Assembly (NCBI GenBank): GCA_934098445.1
Contig: CAKOOW010000016.1
Location: 1 to 25,419, forward strand
Length of the DNA stretch: 25,419 nt
Source: an uncultured Bacilli bacterium
Lineage (GTDB): Bacteria > Bacillota_I > Bacilli_A > RF39 > UBA660
Direction: 5' to 3'
The position numbers and the translations under genes are program-made. Positions within the stretch are counted from its first letter, which is position 1. Every line of letters starts with the position of its first letter. The notes beneath the pieces were generated by a model. It worked only from the letters and a program-made list of their open reading frames with translations. It ran no database searches and was not told the DNA's origin. Positions 15,182 to 21,680 of this stretch are shown here, one piece after another.

Positions 15182-16321
15182 TTATTCTTTTTCTAATAAA
15201 TCTTCACATAGTAAATAAAGTTTCTTCATCGCATCATGATTATCCCCTTTAGCCATGGAAGAAGCCATCTTCTCTAAAATTTTCGGATTATTAACAATAT
15301 TTTTAACCTCTCTAGCTAACCCAAACGAGGTTCGAAAACGTAATCCATATCCATTCTTCGTAAAAAATTTATAATTAGCAATCTCTTGGCCGCCACTTGC
15401 ATTAATCATCATAATCGGTTTATGAAAATATAAACACTCCGTCGATTGAGCTCCTCCTGGTTTTGATATAACAAAATCACAAGCTTGTAAAAGTTCTGGT
15501 ACATTAGTAACAAACCCTAAAGTATGAACATTAGTAATGTGATGTTCCCTAATATAACTATCTACAAATTCTTTACTTTTCTTATTATTACCCGCAATAA
15601 AAATGATATCAAGGTCTAGGTTATTCTTCATCAGTCTCTTAATATAAGGGATAGAAGCCGTCGACCCATTACCCCCACCTCCGAAGAAAACACAAACTAA
15701 TCGATTACCCTTAATTCCTAATTTCTTTAAGAAAGTCTTAGTATTAAAATCTTCTCTTACATAAGGTGCTATAGGAATCCCTAAAGGTTTAATTTTCTTT
15801 TTATCAATTCCTCTTTTAACTAAGAATGGCACTTCACTCTTATCCCCTACAATCAAATAATCATCGCATTTATAGTCATTTAACCATAATTCACAAGACT
15901 CATAATCAGTCACCACCGTTACTAACTTCGAATGAATAAATCCTTTCTTATTATAATGACTAATTAAACTACTACCAAAGAAATGAGTAGCAATGGTTAA
16001 ATCTGGATTAAACTCTTTTAAAAGATTACGTACTTTCTTATTCTTAAAAATGGTTGTCGAAATATAATCCGCTAAATAACCTCCTATTACCGTATTACTA
16101 CTCTTATAAAACATATCATGAATTATAGGTGTCTTTAACATAAAGAAAGAATTAACTTTCTGAGAAACCTTCCCAATTAAAGGCATCGCATAATCCATTA
16201 AATCAACACACTTAATCTCCAAATTTTCATTTTCACTCAAGAAATATTTTTCAATATATTTACCTATCGCCTTATGACCATTACCATAAGAAGCATAGAT
16301 AATTAAGATTTTCTTTTTCAT
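15182..16321 (-). CDS. UgtP/MGDG-synthase-type diacylglycerol glycosyltransferase
   Basis: A 379-residue GT28-fold glycosyltransferase of the UgtP/monogalactosyldiacylglycerol synthase family. The N-terminal domain opens with LIIYASYGNGHKAIG (G13-H16), where family members bind the lipid acceptor. The TDYESCELW stretch matches the family's TD-x-x-x-x-x-x-W region. The C-terminal domain has the glycine-rich GGGGNGS loop (214-220) and the UDP-sugar signature SKPGGAQSTE (286-295). UgtP makes glucosyl-diacylglycerols, the membrane anchor of lipoteichoic acid, at the inner leaflet. I start at the ATG at 16321 because AGAGGAT lies 6-7 bases before it; an in-frame extension to 16360 would run into the upstream terminator. 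It heads an operon with the divergent transketolase. Confidence 0.87.
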   Translation of the reverse strand: MKKKILIIYASYGNGHKAIGKYIEKYFLSENENLEIKCVDLMDYAMPLIGKVSQKVNSFFMLKTPIIHDMFYKSSNTVIGGYLADYISTTIFKNKKVRNLLKEFNPDLTIATHFFGSSLISHYNKKGFIHSKLVTVVTDYESCELWLNDYKCDDYLIVGDKSEVPFLVKRGIDKKKIKPLGIPIAPYVREDFNTKTFLKKLGIKGNRLVCVFFGGGGNGSTASIPYIKRLMKNNLDLDIIFIAGNNKKSKEFVDSYIREHHITNVHTLGFVTNVPELLQACDFVISKPGGAQSTECLYFHKPIMMINASGGQEIANYKFFTKNGYGLRFRTSFGLAREVKNIVNNPKILEKMASSMAKGDNHDAMKKLYLLCEDLLEKE

Positions 16322-16340
16322 AACATATCCTCTAATCTTA

Positions 16341-16346
16341 ATTATA
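16341..16346 (-). promoter_or_regulatory. Candidate -10 of the UgtP-transketolase operon
   Basis: Consensus TATAAT (16346-16341) just downstream of the preceding terminator and 20 bases before the UgtP start. No convincing -35 is found at 16-18 bp, so this is a weak call. Confidence 0.4.
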
Positions 16347-16358
16347 CTAAAAGTCCCC

Positions 16359-16385
16359 AAAAAAGTATAGAACTAAATCTATACT
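16359..16385 (-). terminator. Terminator of the GT2 gene
   Basis: Minus-strand AGTATAGA (16385-16378) and TCTATACT (16371-16364) form a perfect 8-bp stem around a 6-base loop, followed by six T. Confidence 0.85.
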
Positions 16386-16409
16386 AAACATTTTCCTTAG
16401 ATTTACCCC

Positions 16410-17432
16410 TTACTTTAAAACTCTTTTAAAACTTCTAATAGCTTCACTACTATCTAGAACTCCACTTGTCTTAAAATGTTTCATCTCTAAAGAAATCTTA
16501 TTTAACTTAAAGAAACTACCCTTATTAAAATCAATAAAATTTTTCTTTAAGTATCTATTACGACGCCAATTAGGAAAATGAAAATTCAAGTACTTAAGTA
16601 AAATATTAATCAATCTTACTTTAGTATCTTCCGTATGAACATTTCTCTTAACCCTTTCAATTTCGAAAAAGATATCCCTAATAAATAAAGCCTCTATTTC
16701 TTCACAATACTTATCTAAAAGTTTTCCACTCTTATATAAATTATACATAATATCTAAAGGTCTAATAACATTCTCAACATATCCTAAACTATCTTCTAAA
16801 TAACTATTTCTTAAAGTATTCTTCCCATCCTTAACATAATACTTACTAAAATCACTAAAACCAATCTTATCTTCTTTAGTTAAATAATAATAAAGATAAG
16901 CCTTTGTCTCATTAGCCTTTAAATGATAATCCGGTAATTTAATACTCCTCTTCTTAAAAAGTTTACCATTTATACTACTATCAATCTTTAGAAGATTTCT
17001 CTTATCTTCACTAATTCTAAATTCTTTTGGAAATACTGCACTAGATTCCGTAACTAATCTATTCTTTAGATAATCCATCTTCGCTAGAATAACATTACTA
17101 TCCGTATATTTCTTCGTATACATTAATTCATAAAGATAAATCTTATTAAGATAATCATCACTATCTAAGAATATTATATAAGATCCCAGGGCAGCCTCTA
17201 ATCCTTTAAGTCTAGCTTGCATAACTCCTTGATGGGGTAAATCAAGAAGTCTAATCATCGAAGTATACCTTTCATAATAATCATTTAATATATAATAAAC
17301 ATCTCTTGGTGCCCCATCACTAACTAAGATAATCTCTGTATTAGGATACTTCTGATTTAATGCCGAGTCCAAACATCTCTTTAGATTATCAATATTCTTA
17401 TAAACTGGTATTATTATACTAATAAGTTCCAT
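16410..17432 (-). CDS. GT2-family glycosyltransferase
   Basis: A 340-residue cytoplasmic GT-A-fold glycosyltransferase. It begins with the family's SIIIPVYKNIDNLKRCLDSAL (5-25), has the nucleotide-binding VSDGA (37-41) and the metal-binding FLDSDD (88-93; D90, D92, D93). The rest is a helical C-terminal extension with a very basic end (about 285-340), which may contact membrane or acceptor. No transmembrane helix is present, in contrast to the GtrB-like enzyme, so it is more like the capsule or teichoic-acid GT2 enzymes. The donor and acceptor cannot be read from the sequence. It is a single-gene unit with a strong promoter, divergent from spoVD, and a terminator, so it may be controlled together with cell-wall synthesis. 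Confidence 0.85.
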   Translation of the reverse strand: MELISIIIPVYKNIDNLKRCLDSALNQKYPNTEIILVSDGAPRDVYYILNDYYERYTSMIRLLDLPHQGVMQARLKGLEAALGSYIIFLDSDDYLNKIYLYELMYTKKYTDSNVILAKMDYLKNRLVTESSAVFPKEFRISEDKRNLLKIDSSINGKLFKKRSIKLPDYHLKANETKAYLYYYLTKEDKIGFSDFSKYYVKDGKNTLRNSYLEDSLGYVENVIRPLDIMYNLYKSGKLLDKYCEEIEALFIRDIFFEIERVKRNVHTEDTKVRLINILLKYLNFHFPNWRRNRYLKKNFIDFNKGSFFKLNKISLEMKHFKTSGVLDSSEAIRSFKRVLK

Positions 17433-17453
17433 ATTTCCCCCAAATTGGTTATT

Positions 17454-17482
17454 ACTCTAGCACGGTATTTTCCCAAAGTCAA
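17454..17482 (-). promoter_or_regulatory. Promoter of the GT2 gene
   Basis: Minus-strand TTGACT (17482-17477), a 17-bp spacer and TAGAGT (17459-17454), with an extended TGC before the -10. Its -10 flank (GTGCTAGAGTA) resembles that of the orphan-gene promoter at 4085-4095. Confidence 0.8.
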
Positions 17483-17530
17483 TCATATTTAATAATCTTA
17501 AGAATTTTATCATCCCTAAGTAATATGATT
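17481..17530. promoter_or_regulatory. Inverted repeat linking two divergent promoters
   Basis: AATCATATT (17481-17489) and AATATGATT (17522-17530) are perfect 9-bp inverted copies with centres 41 bp apart, about four helical turns. One copy touches the -35 of the GT2 promoter and the other covers most of the -10 of the spoVD promoter. The placement suits a regulator controlling both directions, but the region is AT-rich and chance is possible. Confidence 0.4.
17498..17526 (+). promoter_or_regulatory. Candidate promoter of the spoVD/pbp gene
   Basis: TTAAGA (17498-17503), a 17-bp spacer and TAATAT (17521-17526), giving a short leader that contains AGGGTGA before the ATG at 17546. Confidence 0.5.
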
Positions 17531-17545
17531 AATTAGGGTGATTTA

Positions 17546-19453
17546 ATGTTCTATCAAGATAAACATTTTAGAATACGTTTAGTTGTTTTATTTATAACGC
17601 TTCTCTTAGTAGCCGTAATTCTTAAGGTCTTTTATATCCAAGTCTTCCAGTATCAAAAACTAAATAGCCTAGCCAATGACTTATGGCAACGCAATTTACC
17701 AATCACTCCTGATCGTGGATTAATTTTAGATCGAAATGGTAAAGTCTTAGCTAGTAATATTACTACTACTTCTCTATACTTAGTCCCCAATCAAATAAAA
17801 GATAAAGAGACTGTAGCTAAAACTTTAAGTGAAATTTTAAATGTTTCTTATGAAGAAATGTATAAACATGTCAGTAAGAAAACCTCTATTGAAAGAGTCC
17901 ATCCCGAAGGTCGCCAACTATCTTTTGAAGTAGCCGATCAAATCAATAGTTATAACTATGATGGGGTTTATTTACTAAAAGAAGCTAAAAGATATTACCC
18001 CTATAATGAACTATTAAGTCATGTCTTAGGATATGTAGGTATTGATTCTCAAGGTCTATCGGGATTAGAACTAAAGTATGATGAAGAACTAACCGGTACT
18101 AAAGGCTCTATTAAGTATTATAGTGATGCCAAAGGCAATAGATTAGCCAAAGCCGAGGAATATACCGAACCAGTAAGTGGTAATAATATCTATTTGACCA
18201 TTGATTTAGACTTACAACAAGCCATAGAAAGAGAGCTAGATAATGCGGTTCTTAAGTATAATCCTGAGCATGCCCTGGCTATTGCGATGAATCCCAAGAC
18301 CGGAGAGATTTTAGCTATGTCTTCAAGACCAAGTTATAATCCCAATGATTATCAAACTTATACCCAAGAAGTCTTAAGTCGTAACCTTCCTATCTGGATG
18401 ACTTATGAACCTGGTTCCACGATGAAAATTACGACTTTAGCCGCTGCTATTAATGAAGGCGTAGTTAATCTATTTACCGATACTTTTTATGACTCGGGAA
18501 GTATTAATGTCGATGGAGCCACCATCCATTGTTGGAAAGCCGGCGGTCATGGAGCCCAAACCTTCTTAAATGTCGTGGAAAACTCTTGTAACCCTGGTTT
18601 TGTTAATTTAGGATTCCGCCTCGGCAAAGAAAAATTATTTGCGTACATAAATAATTTAGGTTTTGGAAAGAAAACTGGCATTGATCTAACTGGCGAAGCC
18701 ACTGGCATCTTATTTAATTTAGATAAAGTTGGTAATGTTGAACTTGCCACGACCGCTTTCGGTCAAGGAGTTTCGGTTACTCCCCTTCAACAAGTTAGAA
18801 GTGTCTCCGCTATCGTTAATGGGGGAACCCTTTACCAACCATATATTGTAAAAAAGGTAGAAAATGCCAAAACAAAAGAAATTATAAGTGAAGTAAATCC
18901 AAACCCCATTAGACAAGTTATCACCGCCGAAACCTCGTCCCTTGTCCGTTTTGCTCTAGAAAATGTCGTGGCCCATGGTTCAGGGCGCAATGCCTATATC
19001 GAAAACTATCGCATCGGGGGCAAAACGGGAACTGCTCAAAAAGTAAGTAACGGACATTATATGGTCGGTAACTATATTCTTTCTTTTATTGGTTTCTTGC
19101 CAGCTGATGACCCGGAAATTGTCTTATATGTAGCAATTGATAATCCCAAAGGTGTAACCCAGTACGGAGGTGTAGTAGCAGCTCCGATTGCTAAAGCTAT
19201 CTTCCAGTCCTATATTGCTAAAAATAATGTGGCTAAGAGTAAAGAAACCATTCCCAAAACTTACACCTGGCTAGATACTAAATATAGTATACTTCCAAGT
19301 GTCATGGGAAAAACTATAAAAGAAGCTAATAGTATATTAAAAAACTATAAAATCGAATATTCTGGAGAAGGTAATAAAATAATCTACCAATCCCCGGAAC
19401 CCGACTATTATATTGCCGATGGTTCCACCGTTAAATTAATGCTCGGCGATTGA
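17546..19453 (+). CDS. spoVD: SpoVD/PBP2B-type transpeptidase with PASTA domain
   Basis: A 635-residue class B penicillin-binding protein. It has a short cytoplasmic start, one membrane helix (about 11-31), the dimerisation domain beginning LPITPDRGLILDRNG (51-65), and a transpeptidase domain with all three motifs: STMK with the acyl-accepting S291, SCN (S347-N349) and KTGT (K493). A single PASTA domain closes the protein (about 580-634). It crosslinks peptidoglycan during septum or spore-cortex synthesis. The CWKAGGHGAQTF...NSCNPGF stretch is the SpoVD/PBP2B signature. Cys329 and Cys348 have the 19-residue spacing I recall for the redox-active pair of B. subtilis SpoVD. Next downstream is mraY, which keeps the dcw cluster order but without murE. 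With no second copy in view, it could serve as the cell-division transpeptidase rather than a spore-specific one. Confidence 0.93.
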   Translation: MFYQDKHFRIRLVVLFITLLLVAVILKVFYIQVFQYQKLNSLANDLWQRNLPITPDRGLILDRNGKVLASNITTTSLYLVPNQIKDKETVAKTLSEILNVSYEEMYKHVSKKTSIERVHPEGRQLSFEVADQINSYNYDGVYLLKEAKRYYPYNELLSHVLGYVGIDSQGLSGLELKYDEELTGTKGSIKYYSDAKGNRLAKAEEYTEPVSGNNIYLTIDLDLQQAIERELDNAVLKYNPEHALAIAMNPKTGEILAMSSRPSYNPNDYQTYTQEVLSRNLPIWMTYEPGSTMKITTLAAAINEGVVNLFTDTFYDSGSINVDGATIHCWKAGGHGAQTFLNVVENSCNPGFVNLGFRLGKEKLFAYINNLGFGKKTGIDLTGEATGILFNLDKVGNVELATTAFGQGVSVTPLQQVRSVSAIVNGGTLYQPYIVKKVENAKTKEIISEVNPNPIRQVITAETSSLVRFALENVVAHGSGRNAYIENYRIGGKTGTAQKVSNGHYMVGNYILSFIGFLPADDPEIVLYVAIDNPKGVTQYGGVVAAPIAKAIFQSYIAKNNVAKSKETIPKTYTWLDTKYSILPSVMGKTIKEANSILKNYKIEYSGEGNKIIYQSPEPDYYIADGSTVKLMLGD

Positions 19454-19479
19454 CATTTAATATGTAAATAAATTATAAT
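19450..19479 (+). promoter_or_regulatory. First promoter of mraY, overlapping the spoVD stop
   Basis: TTGACA (19450-19455), an 18-bp spacer and TATAAT (19474-19479). The -35 includes the TGA stop of spoVD, and no terminator separates the two genes, so mraY can be read both from spoVD and from here. Confidence 0.65.
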
Positions 19480-19485
19480 TATAAC

Positions 19486-19513
19486 TTGTGCTGAATAATT
19501 TATATAGTATAAT
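19486..19513 (+). promoter_or_regulatory. Second promoter of mraY
   Basis: TTGTGC (19486-19491), a 16-bp spacer and TATAAT (19508-19513), about 20 bases before the mraY ATG; the ribosome binding site is AAGGATGTG. Confidence 0.5.
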
Positions 19514-19533
19514 AATTTCAAGGATGTGAAAAT

Positions 19534-20526
19534 ATGTTAATATTAGCAAAAGCAGCAATGGCTTTAATGCTGGGCTTTGTTTTATCGATAATAACCGGGG
19601 TTATTTTAATTCCCCTTTTAAGAAAATTACACTTTGGTCAAAGTGTTAGCTTAACTCTTGGTGAAAGGCATTTAAAGAAGAATGGTACTCCTACTATTGG
19701 TGGTTTAATATTCATTATTCCCACTATTATTAGTCTTTTACTTTTATGGTTCCGGGGTAGTATTGAAATGACTTCCAACTTACTGATTGTCTTATTTGTC
19801 TTTATTAGTTATGCTCTTCTAGGACTTGCTGATGATTTATTAAAGATAGTATTTAAGAACAATAAGGGTTTAAGTATTATGTTTAAACTACTTATGCAAA
19901 CTTGTATAGCTCTAGTCTTCTTCTATATCTTTATTCGTAATGGTGGAGTTCCTGAGATTAGGATATCTGCTATTAACTTATATATTTATATGGGATGGAC
20001 TTATGGTTTGTTTATCCTCTTCCTATTAGTTGGAACTTCTAATGCTGTTAATATTACCGATGGCTTAGATGGTCTAGCTGGTGGCTTATCAGCAATTGCC
20101 TTTCTCGCATATGGTTTAATTACTTGGAACACTACTTGGCTTGCCGGTTACCAAGAGATTGCTATCTTCTGTTTCGTACTAATTGGCGCTTTACTAGGCT
20201 TTCTAGTCTTTAATACTCATCCAGCTAAAGTTTTTATGGGTGATACAGGTTCTCTTGCTTTAGGAGGTTCTCTTGCAGCAATTGCTATTCTAACCAGACA
20301 CGAACTTTCTTTAGCCGTAGTCGGGGGCGTTTTCGTTATTGAAACCTTATCTAGTCTTATTCAAATTATAGCTATAAGAAAATTCCATAAAAAAGTATTT
20401 AAGATGGCTCCTCTTCATCATCACTTTGAAAAATTAGGTTGGGAAGAAAATGATATCGTTAAACTATTCTGGATTGTTGGTTTAATTCTAGCAATGTTAA
20501 TGATTACTTATAATGTATGGCTATAA
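19534..20526 (+). CDS. mraY: Phospho-N-acetylmuramoyl-pentapeptide transferase
   Basis: A 330-residue polytopic enzyme (about ten helices) that transfers phospho-MurNAc-pentapeptide to undecaprenyl phosphate to form lipid I. All diagnostic blocks are present: KKNGTPTIGG (48-57), LGLADDLLK with the acidic pair D100/D101, NAVNITDGLDGLAGG (D176, D179), NTHPAKVFMGDTGSLALGG (D237) and MAPLHHHFEKLGW with the triple His at 295-297. The length is typical. It lies 80 bases after spoVD with its own tandem promoters and ends in a strong terminator, so murD and other usual dcw neighbours do not follow. It draws on the same undecaprenyl-phosphate pool as the GtrB-like enzyme of this window. Confidence 0.97.
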   Translation: MLILAKAAMALMLGFVLSIITGVILIPLLRKLHFGQSVSLTLGERHLKKNGTPTIGGLIFIIPTIISLLLLWFRGSIEMTSNLLIVLFVFISYALLGLADDLLKIVFKNNKGLSIMFKLLMQTCIALVFFYIFIRNGGVPEIRISAINLYIYMGWTYGLFILFLLVGTSNAVNITDGLDGLAGGLSAIAFLAYGLITWNTTWLAGYQEIAIFCFVLIGALLGFLVFNTHPAKVFMGDTGSLALGGSLAAIAILTRHELSLAVVGGVFVIETLSSLIQIIAIRKFHKKVFKMAPLHHHFEKLGWEENDIVKLFWIVGLILAMLMITYNVWL

Positions 20527-20551
20527 AGTACCGCTTCTTGGTACTTTTTTT
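20525..20551 (+). terminator. Terminator of mraY
   Basis: AAAGTACC (20525-20532) and GGTACTTT (20540-20547) form a perfect 8-bp stem with a 7-base loop, followed by a T-run. The stem includes the end of the mraY stop codon. Confidence 0.9.
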
Positions 20552-20563
20552 CCTAACTTTTTC

Positions 20564-20592
20564 TTGCCTAAACCCTCTCTTTATGATATCAT
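20564..20592 (+). promoter_or_regulatory. Promoter of the tRNA-Glu gene
   Basis: TTGCCT (20564-20569), a 17-bp spacer and TATCAT (20587-20592) with an extended TGA before it, about 20 bases before the tRNA. Confidence 0.6.
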
Positions 20593-20613
20593 TAAGTAGT
20601 CGATGCGATATAT

Positions 20614-20690
20614 GGTCTGTTGGTGAAGTGGCTTAACACATTGCCCTCTCAAGGCAACATTCATGGATTCGAATTCCATACAGACTACCA
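20614..20690 (+). tRNA. tRNA-Glu, anticodon CTC
   Basis: A full cloverleaf of 77 bases with encoded CCA. The acceptor arms are GGTCTGT and ACAGACT, the D-arm GTG/CAC, the anticodon arm TTGCC-CTCTCAA-GGCAA with anticodon CTC, and the T-arm ATGGA-TTCGAAT-TCCAT; the discriminator is A. The sequence follows the Bacillus tRNA-Glu pattern. The first acceptor pair is G1-U72 instead of G-C. CTC reads the GAG codon only, a minor isoacceptor in such an AT-rich genome. It has its own promoter and terminator and stands alone. Confidence 0.95.
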
Positions 20691-20701
20691 ATTAGTTTAT
20701 T

Positions 20702-20728
20702 ACTTGGGTTTTTTACTCAAGTTTTTTT
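20702..20728 (+). terminator. Terminator of tRNA-Glu
   Basis: ACTTGGGT (20702-20709) pairs with ACTCAAGT (20715-20722) with one G-U pair, followed by seven T. Confidence 0.85.
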
Positions 20729-20736
20729 CTTTTCTA

Positions 20737-20765
20737 GTATATAATTCATCATTAAGTCATAAATA
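20737..20765 (+). promoter_or_regulatory. Sigma-E-like sporulation promoter of the spoIIIAH-like gene
   Basis: GTATATA (20737-20743), 14 bases and CATAAATA (20758-20765) resemble the mother-cell sigma-E pattern of an ATATT-like -35 and a CATACA-like -10 spaced by 14 bp. The implied start near 20770 leaves the GAGGT ribosome binding site intact. A TATAAT overlaps the -35 (20740-20745) but has no housekeeping -35 partner. Confidence 0.4.
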
Positions 20766-20784
20766 TATACTAAGTGAGGTCAAT

Positions 20785-21291
20785 ATGAACAAACAAAATC
20801 TATGGTTTATTACCCTATTTAGTATTATCTTAGTCTTAAGTATTTATTATATCAGTATGCCTTCTAATATCTTAGAAGAATATAATAATAGTGATACTAA
20901 TACTAATGAAACAAATAATTCTAAAGAAACAGTATCTACTGTTAATGAAGAAACATCTTTAGTAGCTTTAAGAGTAGCAGCTGATGAAGAACTTCTAACG
21001 AAATTAACTAATCTTCAAAACACTATTACTGATAAAGAAAAAACTGTTATGGAGAAGAATAACGCCTATGAAGAATTAATGACTCTTAACGAAAATAAAG
21101 GTCTAGAAGAAAATATAGAATCTAAATTAAAAGAAAAATTTTCTTATGATTCCTTTGTCAAGATTAATAAAGATCAAATAAATATTGTCATCTCTAGTAC
21201 CAAACATGACAAAATGATCGCTAATAATATTATTAAAGAAGTCCAAAGTATGTTTGATACTAAAAAGTATATAACCGTAAAATTTCAATAA
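20785..21291 (+). CDS. spoIIIAH: SpoIIIAH-like sporulation protein
   Basis: A 168-residue bitopic protein. MNKQNLWFITLFSIILVLSIYYI (1-23) reproduces the characteristic start and single membrane helix of SpoIIIAH. A low-complexity Asn/Thr/Glu linker (28-56) is followed by a helix (EETSLVALRVAADEELL), the KNNAYEELMTL segment, and the C-terminal alpha/beta ring-building domain ending in KYITVKFQ. In B. subtilis SpoIIIAH sits in the mother-cell membrane and joins forespore SpoIIQ to form the engulfment channel. I start at the ATG at 20785, with GAGGT 4-5 bases upstream; a longer in-frame reading runs back through the tRNA and cannot be right. It stands alone instead of at the end of a spoIIIA operon, and is followed by the GerE-like gene. 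The helix, length and motif order make the family call good. Confidence 0.82.
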   Translation: MNKQNLWFITLFSIILVLSIYYISMPSNILEEYNNSDTNTNETNNSKETVSTVNEETSLVALRVAADEELLTKLTNLQNTITDKEKTVMEKNNAYEELMTLNENKGLEENIESKLKEKFSYDSFVKINKDQINIVISSTKHDKMIANNIIKEVQSMFDTKKYITVKFQ

Positions 21292-21314
21292 GAGTTTACT
21301 AATTAATAAATACT

Positions 21315-21323
21315 CATAGAATA
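21315..21323 (+). promoter_or_regulatory. Sporulation-type -10 (CATA-N3-TA) before the gerE-like gene
   Basis: CATAGAATA matches the sigma-K -10 pattern and partly that of sigma-E. The nearest AC for a sigma-K -35 is at 21298-21299, giving a 15-bp spacing that is a little short. It sits 17 bases before the gerE-like ATG and just before the AGGTGG ribosome binding site. The motif is short and could arise by chance. Confidence 0.3.
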
Positions 21324-21339
21324 CTATTAGGTGGTATAT

Positions 21340-21540
21340 ATGAGTTTATTAACTAAAAGAGAAAAAGAAATATTTAACCTTCTATTAGAAACTAAATCTA
21401 CTAAGGAAATAGCTAGTATCTTAAGAATAAGTGAAAAAACCGTTCGTAATCATATTTCTAATGTCATTCAAAAATTAGGCGTTTCTAGTAGAAGCAGTGC
21501 TATCATTGAACTACTTAAATTAAAAGAAATTACTCTTTAA
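21340..21540 (+). CDS. gerE: GerE-like LuxR-type regulator
   Basis: A 66-residue protein consisting almost entirely of a LuxR/GerE DNA-binding domain: LLTKREKEIFNLLLETKSTKEIA, then SEKTVRNHISNVIQKLGVSSRS and IIELLKLKEITL. It closely resembles B. subtilis GerE (74 residues), with the same LLTKRE start, TKEIAS, SEKTVRNHISN and ELL ending and no receiver domain. GerE is the last mother-cell regulator, controlling spore coat genes with sigma-K. The ATG at 21340 is chosen because AGGTGG lies 5 bases before it; an in-frame GTG at 21331 falls inside that site. It follows the spoIIIAH-like gene by 48 bases without a terminator between them. A short LuxR-type regulator with another role is the alternative, but the whole-length match favours GerE. 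Confidence 0.82.
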   Translation: MSLLTKREKEIFNLLLETKSTKEIASILRISEKTVRNHISNVIQKLGVSSRSSAIIELLKLKEITL

Positions 21541-21562
21541 AGACCATTTCTAGGTCTTTTTT
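21539..21562 (+). terminator. Terminator of the spoIIIAH-gerE unit
   Basis: AAAGACC (21539-21545) and GGTCTTT (21553-21559) form a perfect 7-bp stem with a 7-base loop, followed by a T-run; it begins in the gerE stop codon. Confidence 0.9.
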
Positions 21563-21633
21563 AGTTTAAAAATTTATATTCCTGTTTCTTAGGAACCCCC
21601 TTTATAAAAAAACTACTCCCTACCAAGTAAAGC

Positions 21634-21680
21634 TAAAAAAAGAACTACTTATCAGTATTTTTCTACTTATAAGTAATTCT
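21634..21680 (-). terminator. Terminator of the NUDIX-DXS unit
   Basis: Minus-strand AGAATTACTTAT (21680-21669) pairs with ATAAGTAGTTCT (21652-21641), 12 bp with one G-U pair, with an inner AGTA/TACT stem, followed by a T-run. It is the largest terminator in the window and contains the end of the DXS-like coding sequence. Confidence 0.85.

Noticed and set aside
18547..18916. Minus-strand frames opposite spoVD
   Set aside because: They are antisense shadows within the transpeptidase domain, without ribosome binding sites or recognisable domains.
19451..19453. Mycoplasma-type code with TGA as Trp
   Set aside because: TGA ends the PBP exactly after the PASTA domain, and Trp codons in all genes examined are TGG.
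20620..20784. N-terminal extension of the SpoIIIAH-like frame
   Set aside because: It would be translated from inside the tRNA and through its terminator; the ATG at 20785 has a ribosome binding site and matches the family start.
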